DNA from: Leptospiraceae bacterium
Lineage (GTDB): Bacteria; Spirochaetota; Leptospiria; Turneriellales; Turneriellaceae
DNA length: 64,000 nt
Direction of reading: 5' to 3'
NCBI GenBank assembly: GCA_025055765.1
Contig: JANWWS010000004.1
Coordinates: forward strand, 1 to 64,000
Made by a program: the position numbers and the translations under genes. Each line of letters begins with the position of its first letter. Position 1 is the first letter of the stretch. Below the pieces are notes generated by a model that saw only the letters and a program-made list of their open reading frames with translations, was not told where the DNA came from and did no database searches. Positions 53,761 to 62,141 of this stretch are shown here, piece by piece.

Positions 53761-54816
53761 TCAGAAACGCCTCCTTTTGATACTTCCTTTGAGAGGAGAT
53801 TTTTTGACAATGGAAATTTTTTTTCGCTGCGAGCGGATCTCCAGGAAAAGACTTTCCTCAAAGCTTACTTCCTTTAGGCGCATGAGACCAAAGCCCCTTT
53901 CCCAGAGAAAAGAATACGAACCACTGGTAACCTCACCTATGGGTCTCTCCCCCGCATAAACTGTATAGCCTGGGCGAGGAATACCGTCCTCTTCTAAGAA
54001 AAAACCCAGCGTTACAAAAGGAGGGGAGGCTTTTTCTCGTAAAATGCGCTCCTTGCCGTAATATACCTTATCTTCGTCTATGAGCCAACCAAGCCGGCAG
54101 CTTGCACAGGTAAGATGGTCGCTTATCTCCTGCCCATAAAGGGGATAAAAGGCCTCAAGACGCAAAAGATCGCGAGCCGCTAGACCACAGGGTTGTACGC
54201 CTTTTGCCAGAAAATGCTGCCAGAGTTTCATTCCCTCCGCTTGAGGTGCTAAAATTTCAAAGCCATCTTCACCAGTGTAACCACTTCGCAGAAGTAAGCA
54301 TGAGTTTACTTCTTTGCCTTCATAGAAATATAAGTCGTCCACACTCCAAAGAGATGAGATGACTTCTTCACTTTGTGGGCCTTGCAATGCCAAAAGCACA
54401 TAATTTTTCATTTCGTACAAGAAAGCTGGGTTTTTTTTTATCTCCTTTGTGAAAATCTGCCTTAGTTTTTGGCGGTTAGCCGCATTAGCGATAATAATGA
54501 ATTTATCTTCTTCTTTTGTAAAAATAGTGACATCATCAGCAATTCCCCCATCTTCGTGCAATATTACGTTGTACTGAAGTTTCCCTGCTCTTTTCTCGAT
54601 CTTACGCGGTGTACACATCTCTAAGATTTGAAGAGCCTTATCCCCTTCTAAGCGAAAGCATGCCATGTGGGAAATATCAAAAAGGCCAGATCTTTCTCTA
54701 ACCGCAGCATGTTCTTCTTTTATGGAACTATAGCTTAAGGGGAGCTCATAGCCTGCAAAGGTGACCATCTTCGAGGCATGGGCCTTATGCCAGTCATAAA
54801 AAGGAGTTTTCTCCAT
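53761..54816 (-). CDS. gcvT: Glycine cleavage system T-protein (aminomethyltransferase)
   Basis: 351 residues. Transfers the methylene group from the H-protein-bound intermediate to tetrahydrofolate. KMVTFAGYELPLSYSS at the start, SGLFDISHMACFRLEGD and GGIADDVTIFTKEE (with the catalytic Asp) then YTGEDGFEIL, CGLAARDLLRLEAFYPLYGQ and GFGLMRL are standard T-protein blocks. gcvH and gcvP are not in this window. It is three bases after birA, thus cotranscribed, and may share folate use with folD. Confidence 0.95.
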   Translation of the reverse strand: MEKTPFYDWHKAHASKMVTFAGYELPLSYSSIKEEHAAVRERSGLFDISHMACFRLEGDKALQILEMCTPRKIEKRAGKLQYNVILHEDGGIADDVTIFTKEEDKFIIIANAANRQKLRQIFTKEIKKNPAFLYEMKNYVLLALQGPQSEEVISSLWSVDDLYFYEGKEVNSCLLLRSGYTGEDGFEILAPQAEGMKLWQHFLAKGVQPCGLAARDLLRLEAFYPLYGQEISDHLTCASCRLGWLIDEDKVYYGKERILREKASPPFVTLGFFLEEDGIPRPGYTVYAGERPIGEVTSGSYSFLWERGFGLMRLKEVSFEESLFLEIRSQRKKISIVKKSPLKGSIKRRRF

Positions 54817-54819
54817 GGC

Positions 54820-55524
54820 TTATCCCGCTTTATCTAAAATCTCCATAGAAGAGAAATAAAAATATTCCGACCCCGTAGACACCTGAAGTATGCCATTCGG
54901 GAAGAGCTTATGCGCCAAGTAAGACTTGCCCTTCTTGGCATAGTAAAACTCACAGGGTAGGTGGGCTGCCTTTTCCCACTGCGAGATAAAAACTTGGTCG
55001 AGTGTCTCTTCCTCTCCCGAAATTTGGCACAGAGAGACTGCCAATTCTCGAGCCAAAAGGTGGCCATTGGCCTCGACATGAGCAACCATCGCTCCTATGG
55101 GTTTTAAATTTACCCCAAGACCTACAACCACCGCAACCGCCGGTGGGCACAAAACTCCTTCTACAGCTTCACAGAGAATGCCCGCTACTTTCTTGCCTTC
55201 TCGCAAAATATCATTGGGCCACTTGATACATAGCGATGAGTCATAGCTCGAGAGAGTTTTGTAGGCGATAAGCCCTACCCGGAGTGGCAAAAGCGAAGCT
55301 GCCCGCCAATTTTGGGCGTGAAGCACCATCGACATGGCGAGATTGCCAGGAGGGGAATACCATATATTACCTAGCCTTCCGCGCCCTGCGCTTTGGTTTA
55401 AGGTGTAAACACCTCGCCCATGTCTTTCTAGAAAATCTTTTCTTTCAATTAAAAAGCTGTTTGTCGAAGGGCATTTTTCTAAATATAAAAATCCCTCAAG
55501 CCTACTAGCGCTCTTTGAGATCAC
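54820..55524 (-). CDS. birA: Biotin-protein ligase
   Basis: 234 residues, catalytic domain only, without the DNA-binding helix-turn-helix of the E. coli protein. LEKCPSTNSFLIER and LNQSAGRGRLGNIWYSPPGN carry the biotinyl-AMP loop (GRGRxG), KWPNDI provides the lysine, and GKKVAGILCEAVEG and VVVGLGVNLKP are the usual follow-on blocks. It attaches biotin to carriers such as acetyl-CoA carboxylase. The start overlaps the small membrane gene by 20 bases; gcvT follows three bases after the stop. Confidence 0.94.
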   Translation of the reverse strand: MISKSASRLEGFLYLEKCPSTNSFLIERKDFLERHGRGVYTLNQSAGRGRLGNIWYSPPGNLAMSMVLHAQNWRAASLLPLRVGLIAYKTLSSYDSSLCIKWPNDILREGKKVAGILCEAVEGVLCPPAVAVVVGLGVNLKPIGAMVAHVEANGHLLARELAVSLCQISGEEETLDQVFISQWEKAAHLPCEFYYAKKGKSYLAHKLFPNGILQVSTGSEYFYFSSMEILDKAG

Positions 55525-55825
55525 TTTTTTCCCACAAGAAATAGCGGCTCCAGTAGTGGTACATAACGAGGGGAAAAAGGAAAATCCAGTAGGAATGATC
55601 CGTATCGTAGGTTAGATAGGAAACCCACATCCACGGTACAAGGGTTACGAGGAAATGGGCAATTAGAAAATTTCGCCACATGGGAGCTTTATTCTTGTGA
55701 AAAGCATACCTTTTGTAGATTGCCCGCCAGGGAATTTTTTCTTTTTTAAGAATAGGTCGCGCTTTTAGGTACGCATAAAACCAGCCCGCCAATAAAAGCA
55801 CGCTGCCTAAAACCAAAAACCACAT
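55505..55825 (-). CDS. Small membrane protein of unknown function
   Basis: 106 residues with about three hydrophobic segments (residues 2-20, 56-72 and 78-95), separated by basic loops (KARPILKKEKIPWRAIYKRY). No motif recognised. The downstream end overlaps birA by 20 bases, so it is cotranscribed with birA and gcvT. The high Trp/Tyr content of the last half (WMWVSYLTYDTDHSYW) is notable, but no family could be named. Confidence 0.5.
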   Translation of the reverse strand: MWFLVLGSVLLLAGWFYAYLKARPILKKEKIPWRAIYKRYAFHKNKAPMWRNFLIAHFLVTLVPWMWVSYLTYDTDHSYWIFLFPLVMYHYWSRYFLWEKSDLKER

Positions 55826-55923
55826 AAAGCGCGAGCCTCTGCTTTGGTAAAGGGTGTCAATTAATTTTCATAGATAGAGAGTTATTTTTCTTTACAAGTG
55901 GTAGGTTCAAAGAATGTTAAGCT

Positions 55924-57015
55924 GTGGAAAGCCCTAATCTTGTTCAAGAAGTAAGGGATTGGTGGAGCCGCACAAACGCCTATCTTGCCATTCCGTATCT
56001 CGACACACAGCATCTCTGGCTTGCTCGCCTTATTTTGCAAATGGAACACGCCTTAAAGCAGGCACAAGATGAAGATTTTCAAAAACTTTACCTTGAATTT
56101 CTAGGCCAGGCAAAACGCTACGCCCAGAGACATTTTCGAGTAGAAGAAGAGCTGATGGGAAAATTCCACTACCCTGCTCTTAGTAGCCACCAAAAGAGAC
56201 ACCAAAATTTCATAGCCGCTCTTGATAACCTTAGCCAGCGAAATTTTCGCAAGGAAAATATCTTTGTTTTGTATCGCTTTTTGCGCCAGTGGATTACCAC
56301 GCATATCCTAAAAGAGGACCGTCATTTTGCCTCCTTTTTTGCTCGTCGCCGGCTTTCTATAAATGAATTTTTTGAATGGTATAGCCGTAAAGAAGGCAAC
56401 GAGCTCTCCCGCGAAGAAAAGGAATTCTACCGAGAGGTCTTAGGAGATATGCACCACATCGTCGATCTAAAGCCAGAGAGGGTGGAAGAAGTGCGCAAAA
56501 TCTTCACATCTTTGCGACTGGAACTCAAGGTACCTATTATAGACATCCAACACTTGTGGCTTATTAAATTAGTGGTGGATTTAGACTACTCTTTAAAAGA
56601 GCGCGGCCAAGTTCGAAATGAACTATTCTCTGCGATTTTGATGGACCTTTTTCGCTATGTAAAAGAGCATTTTTACGCGGAAGAGTGTCTTATGGAAGCT
56701 CTTAGCTACGAGGCTTTCAAGGAACATCAAGACAAACACCGCCAATTTGTGAAGAACCTCGAGATACAATACAAAATATTTGGTGATGCACTTCAGGAAC
56801 GTCTTGGCGTTACTTTGCTTAAAGATCTACGTTCATGGCTTTATACCCATATTGCTTTGGATGATCGCCGACTTGGCCGCTATATTCAAGAACATCGAGA
56901 AAAAAGTGCTCTCGTAAGTAAAAAACTCCTACAAGATAAAAAAATTACCCTTCGACCAGCCCAGATTGCCCTTTACAAAGCGGTGAAAGAACAGCTAGCC
57001 TTACCTAAAACATAA
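55924..57015 (+). CDS. Tandem bacteriohemerythrin-like protein (two hemerythrin domains)
   Basis: 363 residues from GTG at 55924. Two hemerythrin domains, each with the seven-ligand diiron set. Domain 1 (about 22-140): DTQHLWL, HFRVEEELM (HxxxE), HQKRH (HxxxH), HILKED (HxxxxD). Domain 2 (about 205-325): DIQHLWL, HFYAEECLM, HQDKH, HIALDD. All ligands are present in both copies, so each can bind O2 or NO. Bacteriohemerythrins usually have one domain of about 135 residues; here a linker of some 60 residues separates two. Cytosolic. Upstream of the Fur-box locus; no chemoreceptor fused. Confidence 0.9.
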   Translation: MESPNLVQEVRDWWSRTNAYLAIPYLDTQHLWLARLILQMEHALKQAQDEDFQKLYLEFLGQAKRYAQRHFRVEEELMGKFHYPALSSHQKRHQNFIAALDNLSQRNFRKENIFVLYRFLRQWITTHILKEDRHFASFFARRRLSINEFFEWYSRKEGNELSREEKEFYREVLGDMHHIVDLKPERVEEVRKIFTSLRLELKVPIIDIQHLWLIKLVVDLDYSLKERGQVRNELFSAILMDLFRYVKEHFYAEECLMEALSYEAFKEHQDKHRQFVKNLEIQYKIFGDALQERLGVTLLKDLRSWLYTHIALDDRRLGRYIQEHREKSALVSKKLLQDKKITLRPAQIALYKAVKEQLALPKT

Positions 57016-57181
57016 GGTCAAACCACCCACCTAGTTCAGAGCGACACTCAGGGTATTCTTCTAGGAGTGCTTCCCAAGTCACCTGGGAAATCCTCAAAAG
57101 ACGGCCTTGCTCCGGAATATAAATATAAAGGGAGCTATTTGCGAAGAAAAGTCTTTTGGACCCAAGCTCAGAAATTTCCAT
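57005..57181 (-). CDS. Small (58-residue) protein preceded by a Fur box
   Basis: From the ATG at 57181 (TGGAGG upstream at good spacing) the product is 58 residues: MEISELGSKRLFFANSSLYI, then YIPEQGRLLRISQVTWEALL and a short acidic tail. A longer frame to 57229 lacks a ribosome site. The length, the middle strand pair YIYIPEQGRLLRI and the Fur box recall the HemP family of small iron-responsive proteins, but the match is weak, and I would call it unknown. A TTGACA (57234-57229) and the Fur box over the expected -10 make iron repression probable. The 3' end overlaps the convergent hemerythrin gene. Confidence 0.6.
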   Translation of the reverse strand: MEISELGSKRLFFANSSLYIYIPEQGRLLRISQVTWEALLEEYPECRSELGGWFDLMF

Positions 57182-57199
57182 AATATCCTCCACTATAAT

Positions 57200-57218
57200 G
57201 ATAATGAGAATCATTATC
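57200..57218. promoter_or_regulatory. Fur box
   Basis: GATAATGAGAATCATTATC matches the 19-base Fur consensus (GATAATGATAATCATTATC) at 18 of 19 positions. It lies just upstream of the small gene at 57181 (18 bases before the start) and 63 bases before the desaturase start at 57281, so it can act on both divergent genes. Confidence 0.88.
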
Positions 57219-57280
57219 ATTTCCGGCATGTCAAGCTTTTTGCAACTTTTTTAGGTTTAGCTAACTCAAAAGGCTAGAAT

Positions 57281-58378
57281 ATGGAAAAAAAGAGTTTTGA
57301 CTTGCCCAGGGCCTATAACTACCCCACCATCCTGTTTTTGTTAATTACGCCACCTCTAGCATTCATAGGCACATGGTATTGGTTTTCTTCGGGGATGACC
57401 AATTACCCAACAGTAGTCTTAACCCTTGCTTTTTTTGTGCTTACAGGTATGGGGATTACGGTAGGTTATCACAGGCTTTTTGCCCATCAAAGCTTTAAAA
57501 CCAATCCTGTTATGGAAATCCTGTTCTTATTGTGGGGAGCTGCCTCCTGGCAGGGGTCAGCCCTTGATTGGAGTGTCGACCACCGTTTACACCACCAAAG
57601 GACTGATACCCCGCAAGACCCTTACAATATCCGTCAAGGGTTTTGGTACGCCCACATCCTCTGGCTCTTTCATAAAAGGCAAAGGCAGACCCATCCCGAA
57701 AGAGATCGCGATTTATTTCAAAATCCTCGAATTATGTGGCAGGATCGCTACTACGGGATTATTGCAACCCTCATGGGCTTTGTGTTACCCACAGCTTTAG
57801 CCGGTCTTCTCTGGCAGGATTTTTGGGGGGGATTTTTTTTAGCAGGGGTGTTGCGCATGACTGTGAATCACCACCTTACTTTTGCCATAAACTCTATCTG
57901 CCACTTATGGGGAAGCCGTCCCTACAGTGAAAAACACAGTGCCCGAGACAATTGGTTGGCTGCTCTTTTTACTTATGGAGAAGGATACCACAACTTTCAC
58001 CATGAATTTCCGACCGACTACCGCAATGGGATTAAGTGGTACCACTGGGACCCCTCAAAGTGGGTTATTTTTCTCATGGCAAAATTAGGCCTGGCGCACA
58101 ACCTAAAGCGCACCCCGGTTGAGAAAATTATCTTGCGAAAGTGGCAGGTCAAAGAAAAATCCCTGAAAGCTTTAGCTATAGACAAAGTTGCCGAAAGTCT
58201 TGACCACTACCGTTCTCAGCTTACTGAGGCCATAGCAAAACTCAAGTTTCTGCGCCAATACGCAACAACAAAACCAAAGCGGCACCCAAAGGCCCTAGCC
58301 CCGCTCATTCGAAGACATGAGGCAAAACTAGAAAAGCTATTTCGTCAGGCAGTAAGATCGCCCTCTTTTAATGTCTAA
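57281..58378 (+). CDS. Acyl-CoA/fatty-acid desaturase (SCD-type, membrane diiron)
   Basis: 365 residues and four membrane helices. The three histidine boxes are HRLFAHQSFK, HRLHHQRTD and HNFHHEFPTD, as in delta-9 stearoyl-CoA desaturases of bacteria and animals. It needs iron, O2 and an electron donor. Other features: GMGITVGYHRL, WSVDHRLHHQ and PYSEKHSARDNW. The C-terminal 80 residues are basic (KLKFLRQYATTKPKRH). A homopolymer run in the middle (near 57,825) is in frame. The Fur box 63 bases upstream may couple it to iron status. No ferredoxin is adjacent. The 3' end overlaps the convergent GDPD gene by 11 bases. Confidence 0.92.
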   Translation: MEKKSFDLPRAYNYPTILFLLITPPLAFIGTWYWFSSGMTNYPTVVLTLAFFVLTGMGITVGYHRLFAHQSFKTNPVMEILFLLWGAASWQGSALDWSVDHRLHHQRTDTPQDPYNIRQGFWYAHILWLFHKRQRQTHPERDRDLFQNPRIMWQDRYYGIIATLMGFVLPTALAGLLWQDFWGGFFLAGVLRMTVNHHLTFAINSICHLWGSRPYSEKHSARDNWLAALFTYGEGYHNFHHEFPTDYRNGIKWYHWDPSKWVIFLMAKLGLAHNLKRTPVEKIILRKWQVKEKSLKALAIDKVAESLDHYRSQLTEAIAKLKFLRQYATTKPKRHPKALAPLIRRHEAKLEKLFRQAVRSPSFNV

Positions 58379-59369
58379 CCCCTAAATGCATACCACGGAC
58401 ATCCCAGGTGTAAGACATAGGAGAGCTTACTACCTTCATTAGACGGTCGGGATAGTCGGTAATGATACCATCGACGCCTAGGTCTAATAGTTCTCTCATT
58501 TTCTTTTCTTCGTTTACGGTCCAGGGAATTACAAGCAAATTTTGTTCATGGGCTTTTTTTACAAAATCCGCATTGACATAAAGAAAATAAGGAGATATGA
58601 CATCCGCCTGTACCTCGCGGGTTTTGCGTAGGATTTCTTCGCGTACGCCCCCGCCTAGTCCAATGTACATTTTAAAACCTTGCCAATAAGTTGGCTGGAA
58701 GAGGGCACTTGTCCGGATTTTCGGGTTCTTCTTTTTCACAAGGGGCAATACGCTCAAAGCAAAAGATTGAACAGTGGACCGTTCGGCCATTTGGGCCTTC
58801 GTGATTGTCTCCACCATAAGAGTTGCAAACTCCTCTGCTTCCGTGGGCGAAGCCTCACGAAAACCCGGGAATTTCGTTTCTATGTTGAATTGTATCTCCC
58901 GATAACGCCCGTCTTTTTTTTCTAATTCCTTAAAACGAGCAAAAAATTCATCTAAACTAATAAGTTTTTCTCCTGGGCTTGGCACCTGCTCGGGAAAACG
59001 CGGGTTCTTGAGAGAACCACAGTCAAGCTCTTTTAACTCACTTAAGGTAAGGTCTCTAATTGGTTTTGGCTCTACTTTTCTGCCATTGGAGTATTGGCAT
59101 ATTTCGGGATTTAACTCTGTGTCATGGTAGATGATGAGTTTCTTATCTTTGGTAACTACAGTATCCAATTCCAGGACATTCATCCCATGAGCTAGGGCTT
59201 TTTCAAAAGCCACCCAGGTATTTTCCGGGGCAAGACCTCTTGCTCCCCGGTGGCCATGCATCTCAAGTTTCGGGGCAAGCCGCCTTTGTCCTTGAGGCGA
59301 GGCACAGGAAACCAATATGCCAGCAAGGAGAAGGCTACTTTTGACACAAAGCCAAGAGGTCTTGCTCAT
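58368..59369 (-). CDS. glpQ: Glycerophosphodiester phosphodiesterase, lipoprotein
   Basis: 333 residues. Leader with lipobox VSC (LLLAGILVSCASPQG), so the enzyme is tethered at the envelope. TIM-barrel GDPD motifs: MHGHRGARGLAPENTWVAFE (HR, ENT), VLELDTVVTKDKKLIIYHDT (the ELD and HD), NIETKFPGF (acidic ligand), and the late VIPWTVNEEKKMRELLDLGV and DGIITDYPDRL. It hydrolyses glycerophosphodiesters to glycerol-3-phosphate and an alcohol. No glp transport genes nearby. It is followed by, and probably cotranscribed with, the barrel gene upstream (59,373) in the same direction. Confidence 0.92.
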   Translation of the reverse strand: MSKTSWLCVKSSLLLAGILVSCASPQGQRRLAPKLEMHGHRGARGLAPENTWVAFEKALAHGMNVLELDTVVTKDKKLIIYHDTELNPEICQYSNGRKVEPKPIRDLTLSELKELDCGSLKNPRFPEQVPSPGEKLISLDEFFARFKELEKKDGRYREIQFNIETKFPGFREASPTEAEEFATLMVETITKAQMAERSTVQSFALSVLPLVKKKNPKIRTSALFQPTYWQGFKMYIGLGGGVREEILRKTREVQADVISPYFLYVNADFVKKAHEQNLLVIPWTVNEEKKMRELLDLGVDGIITDYPDRLMKVVSSPMSYTWDVRGMHLGVRH

Positions 59370-59372
59370 ATC

Positions 59373-60269
59373 CTAGAACACCAACTGAGCGCTTAGCGAA
59401 AGCCCCATGGCTTCTGATTGAGGTTCATAATCGAATTGGAAACCAATTCTCGACAGGGGTAGCCGGAAGTACAAACCCCCAATGAGTTTGGCTCGAATAC
59501 CCTCGGCCTCGGACTTAACGAGAGAGTTTAGCGAGTAGGCTCCATTGTGGAAAGTACCCGTAGTCTTTGTTTCTACTTCACCTGTAGGGAGATAAAGCTG
59601 CAAACCTGCCAAGAGGCTTAAGAACAAGATATCATAGCCCACTCTCCCTGTAAGATGATAGTTAATAAGATGGGAATGATTTTCTGTCTTAAAATCTACA
59701 TTGTAGGCACCAAAATTTCCCGAGTAAGAATAACTTAGAGTACTGTCTAGGTAGTCAAAACCTGCGGCAATCGAAAGGCCGGGGGTTATACCTTGGGTCA
59801 ATATAGAATAACGTAGCTCTCCACCAAAGCTGGTACTTTTATAGCTAAATTTTTCTACCCCTAGGTTAACGGGTAGACCCACTTTAACACCAATGTCCAA
59901 ATCAACCCCAGGTATACCGACACGGCCAAAGATAGTTGGGTTATAGGGAAGGGGTAGAACATCGTATTTTATAGGCAATTTATCTGTATTAACTATGTTT
60001 TTATTTACATTAAGGTCTTCTGCAGGATTGGGCAAGATGGCGAGACCTCCTGTGACACCCACAGCGAAAAAGGGAAATCCATACTTGGCACCAGTGGCAT
60101 CATGAAGACCGAGCGAGTTTATAAAGGGTTGTTTTTCACTAAAATATTTGCTAATTGCCTCATTCATTTTCTTAAATTCATTTTGAAATTCGCTAGGCGT
60201 GGCTGCGAGAAGCGCAACTGTAGCGTTTAGCAACACAGCCAGACCAATAAACCATTTGCAAATCCGCAT
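59373..60269 (-). CDS. Outer-membrane beta-barrel protein (Leptospira-type surface family)
   Basis: 298 residues with a signal peptide (cut after LLAA, before TPSEF). After a short helical segment (FQNEFKKMNEAISKYFSEKQ) there are Gly-rich strands: FFAVGVTGGLAILPNP, IGVKVGLPVNLGVEKFSYKS, LSIAAGFDYLDSTLSYSYSG, TGRVGYDILFLSLLAGLQLY and a terminal SLSAQLVF. The helical start followed by alternating strands resembles the proteins at 18,216 and the partial one at 63,578. No enzymatic motif. Function is not known; surface adhesin or pore roles have been proposed for similar leptospiral proteins. Four bases upstream of the GDPD gene. Confidence 0.7.
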   Translation of the reverse strand: MRICKWFIGLAVLLNATVALLAATPSEFQNEFKKMNEAISKYFSEKQPFINSLGLHDATGAKYGFPFFAVGVTGGLAILPNPAEDLNVNKNIVNTDKLPIKYDVLPLPYNPTIFGRVGIPGVDLDIGVKVGLPVNLGVEKFSYKSTSFGGELRYSILTQGITPGLSIAAGFDYLDSTLSYSYSGNFGAYNVDFKTENHSHLINYHLTGRVGYDILFLSLLAGLQLYLPTGEVETKTTGTFHNGAYSLNSLVKSEAEGIRAKLIGGLYFRLPLSRIGFQFDYEPQSEAMGLSLSAQLVF

Positions 60270-60329
60270 AAATCCTCCTTACATTCTATTTTGGCCAAAC
60301 TAGGCTTTGTTTTGCCGAAGGCAACCTTT

Positions 60330-61289
60330 TTACAGCATAAAGACCTCTGCTGTCTGCAAATGCAGACTTACCAATTCATCTAATTTGGGAGTGTAACCAC
60401 CGGCCAAGACAATGGTACAAGGGATATTCCAATATTCTAATGATTGCTTCACCAAAATCTCGCGCTGGCGCAGGTCTTCTTTCGTCAGCATAAAGCCCCC
60501 TAAAAGGTCTTTTTCATAAGGATCTACCCCTGCAATGTAAACTAAAAAGTCGGGATGGAAGCGCTGTCTAATCTGTAAGAGAGCTTCCTCTAGAGCTTTG
60601 AGATATTCGGCTCCCTCGGTACCAGAGGGCAGGCCAATATCGAGATGGCCTTTTTCCTTGATGGGGTAATTGTCGCTTTGGTGTAGGTTAAAAACAAAGA
60701 CATCTTTTCTATCTTGAAAATAGTGTACCACCCCATTGCCTTGGTGCACATCAAGATCGATAATTAATACCGACGCTTTATACCTATCTAGAAGTTTTTC
60801 AATACCAACGGCCACATCATTGATAAGGCAAAATCCCTCGGCATGGTCCCGAAAAGCATGGTGGTACCCTCCCGACAAATTCATGAACACCCCGCCTGAG
60901 GCGAAAGCCATTTCCATAGCCTGGATCGTACCCATGGTACCATAGAGGAAGTATTCCAAGATATCATGTGTTACGATAATTTCCGAGCGTTCGATCTCGG
61001 GGGTTAGATTGAGTTCATAAAGATCCTGCAAATATTCTGGGGTATGAACTCTTAGCAAATCTTGTCGGCTTACTTCTCCCTTAACCTCAAAGATGGGCAA
61101 TTTTTTCAGAATAGGATGCTCTTTTATTTTACGGTAAAGTTCGCTATATTTGCGCACAGGGATAATGGTGGTCTCCGGAAGTCCTGCATAGTAGTGGCTA
61201 TATACGAATCCTCTTTTGTGCTTACTTGGCTCAAACTCTTCAGCACGCAAGAATTCCCGAAAGAAAAGACTTGACAGGAAATCGAACAC
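60330..61289 (-). CDS. Histone-deacetylase-superfamily protein, second copy
   Basis: 319 residues, deacetylase fold related to class IV/HDAC-like bacterial proteins. The active-site His pair is in NLSGGYHHAFRDHAEGFCLI, zinc ligands in IIDLDVHQGNGVVHYF and IAGVDPYEKDLLGG, and LAGGYTPK closes the fold. The N-terminus (SHYYAGLPETTIIPVRKYSE) has the substrate-entry layout of this family. It differs clearly from the protein at 14,678 (DVHQGNG instead of DAHHGDG). Acyl group and substrate are unknown. The gene is alone, 60 bases upstream of the barrel gene in the same direction. Confidence 0.87.
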   Translation of the reverse strand: MFDFLSSLFFREFLRAEEFEPSKHKRGFVYSHYYAGLPETTIIPVRKYSELYRKIKEHPILKKLPIFEVKGEVSRQDLLRVHTPEYLQDLYELNLTPEIERSEIIVTHDILEYFLYGTMGTIQAMEMAFASGGVFMNLSGGYHHAFRDHAEGFCLINDVAVGIEKLLDRYKASVLIIDLDVHQGNGVVHYFQDRKDVFVFNLHQSDNYPIKEKGHLDIGLPSGTEGAEYLKALEEALLQIRQRFHPDFLVYIAGVDPYEKDLLGGFMLTKEDLRQREILVKQSLEYWNIPCTIVLAGGYTPKLDELVSLHLQTAEVFML

Positions 61290-61371
61290 TTAGCCTTGCG
61301 TATCCATTTTTGGAAAATTGTCAAGCATTTGTTAAACGAGAGCTTGTCGAACGTGTATTAAAGGGTGTAGC

Positions 61372-61617
61372 ATGAAGGATGTAGAAATCGCCAAAATTTT
61401 ATTTTTAGCCAAACAAAAAAAATATGAGGTAACCTGTGCCATTTTCGATACCGCAGACCATATCTTTAAGCTAGAAATACCAAAACACCTTCGTCGTCGC
61501 AAACTGGCGGTGCAGGCCCTTCATCTCGTAGCTGATGGTCTAGTGAAATATGGGTATGAACCTGCTCCTCGCGCTGCTAGCGACGAAGACGAAGACGAAG
61601 AGGAAAGCACAAACTAG
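61372..61617 (+). CDS. Possible RNA polymerase omega subunit (divergent)
   Basis: 81 residues, acidic at the C-terminus. KKYEVTCAIFDTADHIFKLE and RRRKLAVQALHLVADGLVKY resemble the RpoZ/Rpb6 pattern: (N/R)-(R/K)-(F/Y)-E-(L/V)-...-A-x-x-A-x-x-(L/I), followed by K-x-x-V-x-A-L-x-E-(I/L)-x-x-G. The Lys/Arg-rich spacer and DEDEDEEE tail are also usual in omega. The opening segment VEIAKILFLAKQKKYE replaces the normal MAR(V/I)T start. Omega is small and divergent in spirochaetes, so the call is tentative; a short hypothetical is the alternative. The ATG lies nine bases after a GGTG-like site; the 3' end overlaps the convergent lipoprotein gene. Confidence 0.5.
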   Translation: MKDVEIAKILFLAKQKKYEVTCAIFDTADHIFKLEIPKHLRRRKLAVQALHLVADGLVKYGYEPAPRAASDEDEDEEESTN

Positions 61618-62141
61618 CGTTCGTACCTTAAATTAGACAAATAGCGTTCCACATCTCGGTGCAAGAGGGCATAACTTGTGGCGTCAGCCGATGAAAAAAG
61701 AACCCAGAGTAATACCCCCCCCTCTTTTTTTGCATAAACGCGAGAGATAACTCCAGGCTTTTCTGCAATAAAGTTATGCCAGGTGCCATTTTTTAAGAAA
61801 AGTTCTTCCCTCACCGTAATTGTGTAACCTAGCTTTTTGAGATTACGTGAAAATCCCTCAAGAAAACTCTGGACATCTTCTTGTGTTTTTTGTGCATAGA
61901 GATAGAGCCCTGTGTGTTTCATGTTTCGGTGCTCGAGAGCTTGTAGGCAGTTCTTGGGAGGCTTTTCTATTTCTACCCATGCTTCTCCCGGAAGGCGACC
62001 TTTAACAAAAGCCCCTTCCACAGGCAGGCTTTCCCTTGGCAAGCCAGTGCAGCTCAAAACCGCAATCACGGGGAAAAAATAGCTAAAGCTGCAGTTGAAA
62101 ATGCCCGTCGAGATATTCCTCGTTAAGAAGTAGCTTACCAT
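61614..62141 (-). CDS. Hypothetical lipoprotein
   Basis: 175 residues. The hydrophobic leader ends in VIAVLSCTGLP (lipobox), so it is probably lipidated. The mature part is mixed alpha/beta (YLYAQKTQEDVQSFLEGFSR, NLKKLGYTITVREEL, VYAKKEGGVLLWVLFSS); it resembles small periplasmic domains without catalytic motifs. The start lies inside the 3' end of the upstream gene (59-base overlap), so the two are cotranscribed and perhaps work together. No family assigned. Confidence 0.55.
   Translation of the reverse strand: MVSYFLTRNISTGIFNCSFSYFFPVIAVLSCTGLPRESLPVEGAFVKGRLPGEAWVEIEKPPKNCLQALEHRNMKHTGLYLYAQKTQEDVQSFLEGFSRNLKKLGYTITVREELFLKNGTWHNFIAEKPGVISRVYAKKEGGVLLWVLFSSADATSYALLHRDVERYLSNLRYER

Noticed and set aside
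57810-57850. Frameshift or phase-variable tract in the desaturase
   Set aside because: G7 and T8 runs are present, but the frame continues through them and all three histidine boxes are in one frame.
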